A DNA stretch of 64,000 bases from Pictodentalium vernedei (Eukaryota > Mollusca > Scaphopoda > Dentaliida > Dentaliidae), in contig CM062297.1 in assembly GCA_031216915.1 (NCBI GenBank), positions 530,866,971 to 530,930,970 on the forward strand. Direction: 5' to 3'. The first letter of the stretch is position 1, and each line of letters opens with the position of its first letter. A program made the position numbers and the translations under genes. The notes under the pieces are model-generated. The model was given only the letters and a program-made list of their open reading frames with translations. It was not told the origin of the DNA and did no database searches. Shown here in pieces: positions 21,536 through 33,156 of this stretch.

Positions 21536-23429
21536 TGGCCCTCCCATGAGTGGGCACTCATACCTCCACGCTGAGTTATTATGTAGTACGCTCTTCTATA
21601 AAGAATGATGTTGGCGCCAATTCCGGTCACTTCCTGGCAGCTGCGCATGTGCGGAGAGTAAAAGTATGGAGGACCAGATAGGACTTTTAATTTTCAGTTT
21701 TGCAAGCAAATTTTGAGGATTGGGGAGGTTGGAAATTTGTGTTTAGCCCTTGGTAACCTTGAGTTTGCACCAGCTAGTCTGGGCCATTGGTAAGTATAAA
21801 AAATATACAAATTACTATAAATTTATCATATTCAGACTTCTACAATCCCGATTTCAAAGGAAAACTACATATAATGGATGTGAATAGTCAACAATAAGGC
21901 CTTTTTTGAAGTGTCATTAACAAAATATTCATGAAATTTGGGGTCCATGTGTATCGTGATACAGTGCTAGGAAATTGGGATACATATCCAGGGTTTCCAC
22001 TATTCAGGCACAGTGGCCGTCAACCGGCCTCATTACTCCACCAGGGAGCCTGCCAAACATTAATCAAGATGTTAAAATTCACCCTGTCCTGCCCGATCCC
22101 CGAGAAATAATTGATTCACAGATTGTTGAAGTGCCATTTCTAGACTTCTTTTGAAGATTTCCGTACACAAATGTCATAGAAAAATGACCGAAAAAGTGTA
22201 CTCTGATGACTCAATTGTTCCATGAGTACTGCATAACTTAATCAACTCCCAATGAAAAGCTGGACAAACTGTAAACAATAACCTCATTGAATGTTAAATG
22301 CGTCATGTCACAAAACGGTGCAATTTGTTTGGTCCATATGTGCTCTAAGTAATGCTGCGAGGTGTAAAACTTCATTCAGTAGTAAATATAATTATGTGAC
22401 GTTTTGTTTTTTGACCAGTCTTATTACTCCAACATTTACTCAAAATAAGCACATGTTGAAAAAGCATGAACTTCTGTAGATGTACTTCCGCTGTCAGTGT
22501 TAAATAAAATGACACAACAGTTTGAAGGTATACTGTTCACACCTCATTTGTGTGTTTTAAGAGGTGTAATGGAATCTCGAATCTATTTTCTTGAAAATTA
22601 CAGACGCACAAAAAGAGAGCTTCTTGTGTCCAATTTAGAGGCATGAGTGTGATAGCGCTCCTCAAATTGACAGCACTGAAATTTATTGTGTAAATGAATG
22701 ATTTTTCACGAGAATTTCTACTCATTGGTCCTTATTCTTACGCAATTACCGGCTCTCGGAATATGAAAACCTACACAAATATCTCTTGAAAAACCTCAAA
22801 ATATCCCCCAGATGCAGCGAAATGGGGGTTTTAGGACACCCAAATTTAAAATTTTCCTACCGCAGGCCCAACCATGGTCGGACCATGGTGGTGCCGACTC
22901 TTGGGTGCCCCATTATGCGGCCTCATTTATTTTCCCCTAGCAGAAACACTGGCTTATCGTCAGAAGAATGAATCGCAATACATTCGTTTCGTGATTAATC
23001 GTTGCAGCCCTAATCTCAATTTCTACCAATGGAAGTTGGAATTCCAGATAGAACTTAGAATTTCAACATCTGACAGAATCTTAAATTCTACCAGATTCCT
23101 GTCTCTATCATAACAGTCGGACAGTGTGTGTGTTTTTTTTTCTTGTGATTGTTTGTTCTTTTGATCTTCACTTCTGGTGATGGTGATAGTTACTGTTTCT
23201 TGTCCATCATCCATCACAAAAGTTTTATTTTGACTTGTCTGAAAAAACTAGACCACTTTTCCTTAACTCTCGTCATGCTGTTGGCTGATATGCCAGCTAA
23301 AACTGCAATATCCTTGTCACTAGAATAGGGATAACCCTACCTCTTATTAACAAAATATATCATTATTATCTCTGTAAATTGAATCAAGTCATTTTATGAA
23401 TGATTTTTGGGCTTTATTGAGGTTTACCA

Positions 23430-23552
23430 ACACTTTCAGTTTAACTTAGTGCAATATGTTATGGGACAAGTGTGTTATGTCTCCATCCAGGGGTTGGGTG
23501 ATGGAGACATAACTCACTTGTCACATACTATATTGCTCTAAGTTAAAGTTCG
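23430..23552. repeat. Long palindrome within HINE-like monomers
   Basis: Arms 23,430-23,487 and 23,501-23,552 are imperfectly complementary, including GTTATGTCTCCATC against GATGGAGACATAAC. The arms contain AACTTAGTGCAATAT, a motif of the E2/E7 monomer. To the right the monomers run in minus orientation, so this looks like an inverted junction between two element fragments. Confidence 0.75.
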
Positions 23553-23559
23553 AGTTCCT

Positions 23560-24872
23560 ATAGGACATCCAAATATTCCCTCAAATATTTAATTCAAACA
23601 AACTTGAATCTACCATGCCCCCCCCCCCCCCCTTCCACCACATAGGATGCTTGATACCAGTCAGTAAAAGATTTTTTGACTGGTATAATATTATCTGAAG
23701 AAGATTTTTATGTTCAGTATATTGGCTGAAATTCGGGTTCCAATATGGAGCCCAAAAAACAAACCCAGGGACTTGATTTGGACAAAAAGTGAATCTCACT
23801 ACACAAAGAATGCTACGTACCAAATATCAAGAGATTCTAACCAATGGATCTGAAAAAGATTCTCAAAGAATATTCCTCATGTTACACTTAGAGCTCAAAT
23901 GGGAATGCAGTGGCTCAGTAGGTAGAGGTGCAGGCTGCAAGCTGAGAGGTCCTCAGTTCGAATCCCACCTGCGGCAACCATGTTGTGTCCTTGGGTAAGA
24001 CACTTTATCCCAACTGTCCACGTGCGGGGCATGGTGGCATTGTGTACTAAGGTGCACTGTGCGTTGATGGTGCACTTGTCTTCAACCAATGCTAACCCTG
24101 CTTGTGTGGAGTTAATACATTGGGGAGTCTGACAGTTGCTCAGTGGTTCTCTCCAGGTACTCCGGATTCCTTCACCGTAAAACTGTGGGACACAAGGTTC
24201 TCTGAATCAGGTCGAATTCAGTTTTATTCAAATCAAGTCCCTCAGTTATTATTTGGGCTTTCTATTGAAGCCTGAATTTTAACTGGGAACATGATTGATC
24301 CTTTCTGTGGGAGCCTGATGTTTGATATACGACATCCTAAGGGGGGCCAGATTCAAGGTTGTTCAAAGCAAATCCCTTAATTAATATTTAGGCTACTTAA
24401 CTGGAGCCTGAATTTTAACTATTTTAACTTAGTGCAATATGAGGAATATTCTTTAAAAATCTTCTTCTCATGAGCCCTGAATTAGAATCTTTTGATATAT
24501 GGTATATTCCATCCTTGGGGGATTCAAATACAAGTTTGTATTTAGGCTCTTTAACTTTGTCCAGTAATGAGGAGTAATGTTTGAAAGTCTGCTTCTTCAG
24601 ATCCAATTCTCAGAATCCTGATTTGGAGAGGGAGGGGGGAGGTACTTGCTTAGTCAGTTCAAGTTTGTTCAAGTGAAGTCTCTCTATTGATATTTGGATG
24701 CCCTATTTTGTGAATTTTACTGGAAATCTGGGCATTATTTGTGCGTTAGCTTCTCAGTACCAGAAAAAATCATCTTATTGGACAACAGAGTTATGAATAG
24801 TTCATGACTTCATTCCTCTATAGTGTTTACTGGTCAGGTGAGTGCCACAGGCCCCCTGGAGCCTCTTATTTT
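23560..24872. mobile_element. HINE-like monomers in both orientations, with a 3' end
   Basis: Monomers read on the minus strand at 23,560-23,900. Monomers on the plus strand at 24,210-24,800 end with CAGGTGAGTG, a GGCCCCC-loop-GGAGCC hairpin and CTTATTT at 24,834-24,872. The approach to the 3' end (ATGACTTCATTCCTCT) matches E0. A diverged SINE lies between the two halves. Confidence 0.65.
23900..24195 (+). mobile_element. tRNA-derived SINE, diverged copy S3
   Basis: Same family as S1, S2 and S4: a TGGCTCAGTAGG A box, an AGTTCGAATCC B box (one change from consensus) and the TGTCCTTGGGTAAGACACTT central block. It has many substitutions and lacks the A-rich tail. No target-site duplication is visible. 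An old copy. Confidence 0.85.
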
Positions 24873-25168
24873 TCAAGTTTTTGGATTGAAAGTGTTTCAA
24901 ATGTACATGGCGTACATGGCATTCCTCTTACATTAACAAGACATAATCCCCTCCCCCTAAACTTTTACCATATGAATCGGCCTCTTCTGCCTGTGTAATT
25001 TACTAACTGAAACCCTAATATTTAAAATATTAAATTTTGATATCCTATGCATTGGGTAAAGGGTTAACAGAGTATGTGCTTGCAGACAGGCTGATTAAAT
25101 AATGAAGCTGTGGAATAATATATATGATGCCTGAAGGGGAAAGGAGCTACGGTAATTTCATTCCTTAG

Positions 25169-25334
25169 AAATACAAAGAACGACAAATGCATGTGAATGG
25201 GTTAATCAATATAGCACAGGTGCCAGGGCAGAAGGATTAAACAAGAGGCCACTGGCCTCGAGTATTATCCTTCCGCGATGGCGCAAGTGCCATATCGATT
25301 AACCCATTCTCATGTGTGTGTCATTCTGTATTTA
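25169..25334. mobile_element. Palindromic MITE
   Basis: The whole 165 bp folds on itself: the left end AATGGGTTAATC pairs with GATTAACCCATT on the right, and the centre is GAGGCC-ACT-GGCCTC. No transposase. Superfamily not assigned. Confidence 0.7.
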
Positions 25335-25460
25335 TAACATGCCTTCAAGTCTATAAAAACAATTATTAGAAGGACACTCAACAATTCATTTGACAACTAT
25401 CAACAAAAAGAACACATTTTATCGCCAACCAATTGCGAGCGGAACCCGTGTTACTATTTC

Positions 25461-25526
25461 GTCCCCTGAGTTCCAATGTGTTCTATGTGCCTACTGGCAC
25501 ATAGAACACATTGGAACAAAGGGGAC
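25461..25526. repeat. Near-perfect inverted repeat with 31-bp arms and a 4-bp loop
   Basis: GTTCCAATGTGTTCTATGTG on the left is exactly complementary to the right arm; GTCCCC and GGGGAC close the base. Probably a foldback MITE. Confidence 0.8.
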
Positions 25527-25985
25527 AATTTTCAGCTATCACCAGCGATTCAAATTGTAATTGTTTTGCGTGATTTGTAGAAAATTACAGTGAAAGTTTG
25601 CTTCTATTTAAAAAGAGTTTGTAAACGATCTCCATTCCGCACATGAGTGCAGAACAGATTTTCATTTTCCGCATGGTTTAGTGTTGCTGTAGATGGGGAT
25701 TACATAGAACAGGCATGTAATAAAAAGGGATACTGTCCTACAGACATGCCAACAGGAGGTCAATGGTTTCACATTGACAAAAAACCCAGCCTACTTATAG
25801 TGTTCACTGTGGCACTTCAGCTAGCTTCTGAGAACGACACTAAGTTTCAGTGCCCAAGAGTTGTCATACAGACATTGACAATGTAATTGCTGCATGTATT
25901 CTAGGCACCGAGTCAACGTGGATCATCACATTTGCAGAGCACCCTTCTTAACAAGCCAGAAAATAAGCAGACTGTCATCTGCAAA

Positions 25986-26170
25986 ATGAGGTCCCCAGAA
26001 GGTGAATTCAGTGATGCTACCCTGCACAGCAGAGTAGCATCACTAAATTTACCTTCTGTGAACCTCAATCTGAATCAGGGTCTCAAAACTAAGCAGAAAG
26101 AGGTACCCTGAGGTTAAATTGGCCCATTGTATGGGATAGCATCATCAAATTCACCCTCTGGGGACCTCAT
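25986..26170. mobile_element. MITE with three related arms, abutting E4
   Basis: TGAGGTCCCCAGAAGGTGAA (25,987) is repeated in inverse form near 26,033-26,067 and again at 26,131-26,169 (CACCCTCTGGGGACCTCA). The outer arms look like terminal inverted repeats of about 38 bp. E4 begins immediately after the right arm. Confidence 0.6.
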
Positions 26171-29100
26171 TAGCTTAACTTGACATAATCAAGATAAGCT
26201 GTTGCCATCACGCGTGCAGAAGTCTGTTAGTCTGTGAGTCTGTGACGTCTGTTCACATTTTCCTTTAGCACGGGCTACACCCTGCAGTTCTTGTCTGATC
26301 GTCACGAAATTTCATATGCAGGTTTGGGGTCATGTCTATATGAGAACGTCCCCTTTTGGTCGCGATCGGGCAACCAGTATGGCTGCCTGAGCCCAAAACC
26401 TGAAAACCATTAGCACAGTCTACAGGTCGTATTTATGAAGGGATTTCATTGTAACTTGGTAGGATGCCTCTGCATAATGCCTAGATGAGAACGTCCCCTT
26501 TTGGGCATGATCCATCAACCGTTATGGCAGCCCAAGCCCGAAACCCAAAAACATTTAGCACAGTCTGCAGGACATGTTTAATGTGGAGGGATTTCATTGT
26601 AACTTGGTAGGATGTCTCCTTATGATGTCTAGATGAGAATTTCCCCATTTGGGCATGATCTGCCAACCGTGACGACTGCCCGAGCCCAAAACCCAAAAAC
26701 CTTTAGCACAGTCTACAGGTCATATTTATTGAGGAATTTCATTGTAACTTGGTGGTTTGACTTCACACAATGTCTAGATGAGAAAGTCCCCTTTTGGACA
26801 TGAATGGGCCACTGTGACGGCTACAGGGGCCCGAAGCCTGAAAACCTTTAGCACAGTCTAGAGGTCATATTTATGAAGGGATTTCATTGTAACTTGGTAG
26901 GATGACTCCAAATAATGTCTAAATGAGAACGTCCCATTTTGATCGCGATCATGCAGCCTTGATGGGTGCCCGAGCCCAAAAACCTTTAGCATAGGCAAAA
27001 GGTCATATTTATGGAAGGATTTCATTGTAACCTGTTAGGTTGACTCCATATAATGCCTAGATGATGACATCCCCTTTTGGATGTGATTGGTCAGTTGTGA
27101 TGGCTACAAGTGCCCGAAGCCCGAAAACCTTGATCACAGTCTACAGGTCATATTTATGAAGGGATTTCATTGTAACTTCTTAGGATCACTCCAGATTATG
27201 GCCAGATGAGATTGTCCCCTATGGTTGCGATCATTCAGCCATGATGGCTGCCCGAGCCCGAAGCCCGAAAAACCTTTAGCCCAGTCTACAGGTCATATTT
27301 ATGAAGGGATTTCATTGTAACTTGGTAGGTTAACTTCATATAATGTCTAGATGAGAACGTCCCCTTTTGGACATGATTGGGCAACTGTGACAGCTGAAGG
27401 TGCCCGATGCCCGAAAATCTTTAGCACAGTCTACAGGTCATATTTATGAGGGGATTTCATTGTAACTTGGTAGGATGACTCCAAATAATGTCTAGATGGG
27501 AACACCCCATTTTGATCGCTATCATTCAGCCTTGATGGGTGCCTGAGCCCAAAAACCTTTAGTATAGGTAAAAGGTCATATTTATGGAAGGATTTCATTG
27601 TAACCTATTAGGTTGACTCCATATAATGCCTAGATGATGACATCCCCTTTTGGTCGTGATTGGTCATCTGTGATGGCTACAAGTGCCCGAAGCCCGAAAA
27701 CCTTGAGCACAGTCTACAGGTCATATTTATGGAGGGATTTCATTGTAACTTCATAGGATCACTCCAGATGGTGCCCAGATGAGATTGTCCCCTTTGGTTG
27801 CGATCATTCAGCCATGATGGCTGCCCAATCCCGAAGCCCGAAAACCTTAAGCACAGTCTACAGGTCATATTTATGAAGGGATTTCATTGTAACTTGGTAG
27901 GTTGACTTCATATAATGTCTAGATGAGACATCCCCTTTTGGACATGATTGGGCAACTTTGACTTTGATGGCTAAAGGTGCCCAAAGCCCGAAAACCTTTA
28001 GCACTGTCTACAGGTCATATTTATGAAGGGATTTCATTGTAACTTGGTAGGATGACTCCAAATAATGTCTAGATGAGAACGTTCCATTTTGGTCGTGATC
28101 ATTCAGCCTTGATGGGTGCCCGAGCCCAAAAACCTTTAGCATAGGCAAAAGGTTATATTTATAGAAGGATTTCATTGTAACCTGTTAGGTTGACTCCATA
28201 TAATGCCTAGATGATGACATCCCCTTTTGGTCGTGATTGGTCAACTGTTATGGCTACTGGTGCCCGAAGCCCAAAAACCTTGAGCACAGTCTACAGGTCA
28301 TATTTATGAAGGGATTTCATTGTAATTTCGCAGGATCACTCCAGATAATGCCCAGATGAGATTGTCCCCTTTGGTTGCGATCATTCACCCATTTTGGCTG
28401 CCCGAGCCCGAAGCCCGAAAACCTTTAGCACAGTCTACAGGTCATATTTATGAAGGGATTTCATTGTAACTTGGTAGGTTAACTTCATGTAATGTCTAGA
28501 TGAGAACGTCCCCTTTTGGACATGATTGGGCAACTGTGACGGCTAAAGGTGCCCGAAGCCTGAAAACCTTCAGCACAGTCTACAGGTCATATTTATGAGT
28601 GGATTTCATTGTAACTTGGTAGGATGACTCCAAATAATGTCTAGATGAGAACGTCCCATTTTGATCGCGATCATTCAGCCTTGATGGGTGCCCGAGCCCA
28701 AAAACCTTTAGCATAGGGAAAAGGTCATATTTATGGAAGGATTCCATTGTAACCTATTAGGTTGACTCCATATAATGCCTAGATGATGACATCCCCTTTT
28801 GGTCGTGATTGGTCAGCTGTGATGGCTACAAGTAAGTGCCCGAAGCCCGAAAACCTTGAGCACAGTCTACAGGTCATATTTATGAAGGGATTTCATTGTA
28901 ACTTCATAGGATCACTCCAGATGATGCCCAGATGAGATTGTCCCCTTTGGTTGCGGTCATTCAGCCATGATGGCTGCCCGAGCCCAAAGCCTGAAAACCT
29001 TAAGCACAGTCTACAGGTCATATTTATGAAGGGATTTCATTGTAACTTGGTAGGTTGACTTCTTATAATGTCTAGATGAGAATGTCCCCTTTTGGACATG

Positions 29101-29923
29101 ATTGGGCAACTTTGACGGCTAAAGGTGCCCGAAGCCCAAAAACCTTTAGCACAGTCTACAGGTCATATTTATGAAGGGATTTCATTGTAACTTGGTAGGA
29201 TGACTCCAAATAATTTCTAGATGAGAGCGTTCCATTTTGGTCGTGATCATTCAGCCTTTGATGGGTGCCCGAGCCCAAAAACCTTTAGCATAGGCAAAAG
29301 GTTATATTTATAGAAGGATTTCATTGTAACCTGTTAGGTTGACTCCATATAATGCCTAGATGATGACATCCCCTTTTGGTCGTGATTGGTCAACTGTGAT
29401 GGCTACTGGTGCCCGAAGCCCGAAAACCTTGAGCACAGTCTACAGGTCATATTTATGAAGGGATTTCATTGTAACTTCGCAGGATCACTCCAGATGATGC
29501 CCAGATGAGATTGTCCCCTTTGGTTGCGATCATTCAACCATGTTGGCTGTCCGAGCCCGAAGCCCGGAAACCTTTAGCACAGTCTACAGGCCATATTTAT
29601 GAAGGGATTTTAATGTAACTTGATAGGATGACTCGTTTTGGAATAATTTCACTGTAACTTGGTAACTTTTGTTGATATACGTTAACTGTGAGGGCCACAT
29701 ACATTAACTGTGAGGTCATATTAACCCACCCCTCAGCTCTTTAGTACAGTGTACACCTCATATTATTTTTATCATAAACATAGCATACAGGGAACAGAAT
29801 GAACATATTCCCAATTATCACAATTCGTGTCTTATTTCATAATCCTTTCATAAACTTTGAACATTATCCTTTTCATCAAACACAACACACAAGTTAAGCT
29901 ACAGTGTCATTGACACTTTCATT
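26170..29923 (+). mobile_element. HINE/Helentron-like element E4 with a higher-order satellite core
   Basis: 5' arm AGCTTAACTTGA with its inverted copy (26,172-26,200). 3' AAGTTAAGCT (29,891-29,900), perfect hairpin AGTGTCATTGACACT (29,903-29,917), TTCATT. The core is about 23 head-to-tail monomers of about 145 bp (motif TTTCATTGTAAC). From about 26,890 they follow an A-B-C-D order repeated four to five times. No coding. Architecture and core are shared with E5. Confidence 0.85.
26890..29610 (+). repeat. Four-monomer higher-order repeat (period about 575 bp) in E4
   Basis: Four monomer types recur in fixed order. Type A has GATGACTCCAAATAATG, type B GTTGACTCCATATAATGCC, type C GATCACTCCAGATGATGCC, type D GTTGACTTCATATAATG. 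Type A starts fall near 26,890, 27,475, 28,045, 28,615 and 29,190. Same-type monomers look much more alike than neighbours, as in centromeric higher-order satellites. Confidence 0.9.
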
Positions 29924-30651
29924 TTGCAAATGTCAGACTGCTTATTTTCAGGCCTGCTTCTTAAGTCACGACAAGTTAAAAATAGTTACCTGGCTTGAGT
30001 GTAATATTTCAAATTGTCTCCCTGAGGAACCAGTGGCTCCTGAAGTGTAAGCCAAGGGAGGCATTGGTTCCAAGGGGAGGAAATCTGCAATGTTATCTTC
30101 ATGCCAGGTCATTATTATTTGTATTGTACTGAATGGTTTTATCCCCCCCACCCCAACAGATGAATTTGAAAAAAAAAGACTGATATCCACAGTTCTGTAC
30201 TAGTAATTGAGCACTTGATTTCATGTTCCAATCAAGAGTTTCAACTAACCAGGAGACAATTGAATAAAGGAACCTGGAATAATTTAATTTGAATGGTCAA
30301 AATTAGATTTTAAATATATGTCAGACTGTTCGATTATTGACTAACCATTGATTATTATTATTGGTGACTGGTCCATTGGCAAATCTGATAAAAATGGTTT
30401 CCCTGTTTTGTATATAGGTTATCTTTCAAATGATTTTAAATAAAATGTTCTTTATTATTTGTAAATAAAATTAAGTAACTGGATTCTTAGAATATACAAT
30501 ACATATCTAGGCTGAGGTTGAACTATGTGAAATATGTTTTGTTGAAGCTAATGTCATTATTGACCTTGGAATTCCTAAAATATTACATTTTTGCAAGATA
30601 TCTTTTGATTGTTCAAACTCGATCATGTAATATTCAGCATGAAAGTTATTG

Positions 30652-32743
30652 TTAGCTCATCTTGACAACGTCAAGCTGAGCTTATCTCATCTCTCTTCAT
30701 CCGTCGTCCGCCCGTTGTCCGTCAACACCATGTTTTGGTCTTCTCCTCCAAAGCCTCTGGGCCAATTCAAGTGAAAGTTTGTGTGAGTGATGGTCCCGAA
30801 GGGGCATTGCATATTTGTTCAACTCAACATGCCCAGCCCCATAGGGAGGGATTGGGGAAAAATGCTCCAAAATATTTTTAAAATTTTCATCTCATGAACC
30901 AGTGTGTACAATGACTTGATATTTGCTATGAAGCTTCCTTTTGAGGTGTAGAATCAAGTTTGTTCAAACGAAGTTCGTGAAGCAATATTTGGCTTTGTAA
31001 TGGGAAGGGTAAAATTTTTGGCCCCGCCCAAAATTTCTATTTTGTGAAGTGATGGTCCGGTTTGAACCAAATTTGGTATGTGGTATTATTGGGTCATAAG
31101 TACTTGACTTATGCAAAAAATAAAATTCCTGCATCCCCATGGGAACCCTGGGAGCTAAAAATAGAAATATTTTCAAACGCCCTTATTTCCCAAATCACAC
31201 GGAACAGAGAGCTGTTATTTGGTATGAAGTATCCTTAGGACCAGTAGAATGGAATGGTAAAAAACAATTGCCATTGGAATGTAGGGTGTTCTGTAATGGG
31301 CATCGAAAAAATGCTGAGTCAGCATATTTGCAAAAATTGTAAAAAATCTTTTCTTCAGAACCAATCATCAGAATCTTTTGATATTCGGTATACAGCATTC
31401 ATAGGAGGGGAGGGGGTGGATGGGGGGCGGTTGGGGGGGATACAAGTTTGTTAAAATAAAGCCTATTGGTTCATATTTGGACTTAATACAGGAGCCAAAA
31501 TTTTTAACATGGGGTAATATGGGGAATATTCTTTAAAAATCTTCTTCAGAACCACCAGTCAGAATCTTTTAATGTTTGGTATACATCATTGTTGTGCGGG
31601 GCAGATTCAAGATTGTTCAAACCAAGTCCCTAGGTTAATATTTGGGCTTCCTACAGAAGCCCAAATTTTAACTTAGTTCAATATAGATGATAATTTTAAA
31701 AAATCTTCTTCAGATCCACCAGTCAGAATGCTTTCATATTTGGTATGCAACATCTCTAGGGGGGTCAGATTCAAGTTTGTTCAAATCAGATTCCTAGGTA
31801 TATATTTGGGCTCTTCAGATCCACCAGTCAGAATGGAGGGGGGCAGATTCAAGTTTGTTCAATTCGAGTGCCTGGGTTAATATTTGGGCTCCATATGGGA
31901 ACCTGAAATTTAACTTAACACAATATGAGGGAATTTCTTCAAAAATCTTCTTCAGATCCACTAGTCAGAATGCTTTCATATTTTGGTATACGACATCTCT
32001 AGGGGATCAGATTCAAGTTTGTTCAAATCGGATCCATAGGTTAATATTTGGGCTCGCTATGGTAGCCCAAATTTTAACTCGGTGCAATATGAAGAAATTT
32101 CTTTAAAATTTCTCTTCTTCAAATCCAACAGTTAGAATGCTTTCATATTTGGTACACAACATCTCTATGAAAGTCAGATTCAACTGTGTTCAAATCGAGA
32201 GCTGGGGTTAATATTTGGGCTCCCTATGGGAGACGGAATTGGCCATGTTACTGAAGAATTAAAAATTTTGTATTCAGTACCCTCTAGAGATGTGTAACTA
32301 AGTTTAATCCACATAGGTTGTATCAAGGGGCTTCATAGGGGAGCTCTACATTTTATATTATGTTCAACTGAAGAAAAGGCATGATGCCCGGATTATTTTT
32401 GTCACTCCTGAGGGACTCAAGGATTGACAGTGTATCCTATGGAGATGGATTGCTTAACCCCTGCACACCGATGTCAAAACATCTGAATTTCAGGCAGAAA
32501 AAATTTCCCATAATGCAACTAAAAATTTAACCAATTCAATCTCGTTTGACAGAGCTCATTGAGCTCTGTCAAACGAGATTGAATTGGTTAAATTTCAAGA
32601 TGCATTATGGGAAAAAACAGCTTCCTGAAATTTTGGTATTTTGACATCAGAGTGAAGGGGGTTAATGTAGACTCATTCTTGGACTCGGTTTATATTGTGT
32701 TCTGTTCATGATGAGCACTTCAGGCCCCGTGGAGCCTCTTGTT
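30652..32743 (+). mobile_element. HINE/Helentron-like element E7 (paralogue of E2)
   Basis: 5' hairpin AGCTCATCTTGAC with GTCAAGCTGAGC (30,654-30,681), minisatellite core, 3' hairpin AGGCCCCGTGGAGCCT (32,722-32,737) and CTTGTT. It is colinear with E2 throughout. It lacks the SINE of E2 but carries a TTAA-flanked MITE that E2 lacks. Confidence 0.85.
32458..32661. mobile_element. piggyBac-like palindromic MITE (204 bp) in E7
   Basis: Flanked by TTAA at 32,454-32,457 and 32,662-32,665. E2 has a single TTAA at the equivalent place (near 9,430). The ends CCCCTGCACACCGATGTC and GACATCAGAGTGAAGGGG are partly complementary. Central 33-bp arms (32,526-32,558 and 32,560-32,592) are perfectly complementary around one base. 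TTAA duplication is the hallmark of piggyBac; no transposase is present. Confidence 0.9.
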
Positions 32744-33156
32744 GGGAATATTAGGTCCCAATTTAAATTTTGTGAAATTCCACTTTTTATATGTCTGTTT
32801 ATGTGTTTGGTCTGTCCATCCATCCATCCACCCATCCATTCGTATGTCTGTCCATCCATCCATAAACTGTTCCATTTCCAGATAATAACTTGAGTTTGGA
32901 TTTATAGATCAGGACCAAACTTGGTGTATGCCTCAGTTAAATCAAAGTACAGTTTGAGTTTGAATTGGGGTGTGGTCTGATGATTTATACAAGAGTTATA
33001 GGCCTTTTTGACTTAGAAATTGCACATTTCCATCAACATTTTTGTTTTTGAATGATAACTTGAGTTTGGATTTATAGATCAGAACCAAACTTGGTGTTTG
33101 CCTCAGTTATATCACATTAAAGGTCATGTTTGAATTGGTGTGTGGTCTGATGATTT
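32744..33156 (+). mobile_element. Minisatellite element fragment, left part (host of E5), with CCAT microsatellite
   Basis: Monomers of about 165 bp carry TAACTTGAGTTTGGATTTAT and GTGTGGTCTGATGATTT. A (CCAT)n microsatellite lies near 32,814-32,865. The same element resumes at 36,871 and ends near 37,134 with GGGGTACCTCTTGTT. E5 interrupts it. Confidence 0.65.

Larger units (their letters stand above)
18424..21826 (+). mobile_element. DIRS-type retrotransposon D2 (internally deleted, 3.4 kb, both ends present)
   Basis: The left inverted terminal repeat is at 18,424-18,648 and the right one at 21,601-21,826. The internal complementary region is at 21,446-21,535. Inside are fragments only: the 5' region with a long C tract (18,501-18,528), two tandem copies of an RT N-terminal stretch (19,105-19,400) and a short gag-like stretch near 20,815-20,870. 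Recombinase coding was not recognised. It could at most move with enzymes supplied in trans. Confidence 0.85.

Noticed and set aside
17985..23011. hAT element with ends GGCTGCAACGAT (17,985) and ATCGTTGCAGCCCT (23,000) surrounding D2
   Set aside because: The ends match over only about 14 bp, I found no 8-bp duplication, and the interior does not align with itself. Possible but unsupported.
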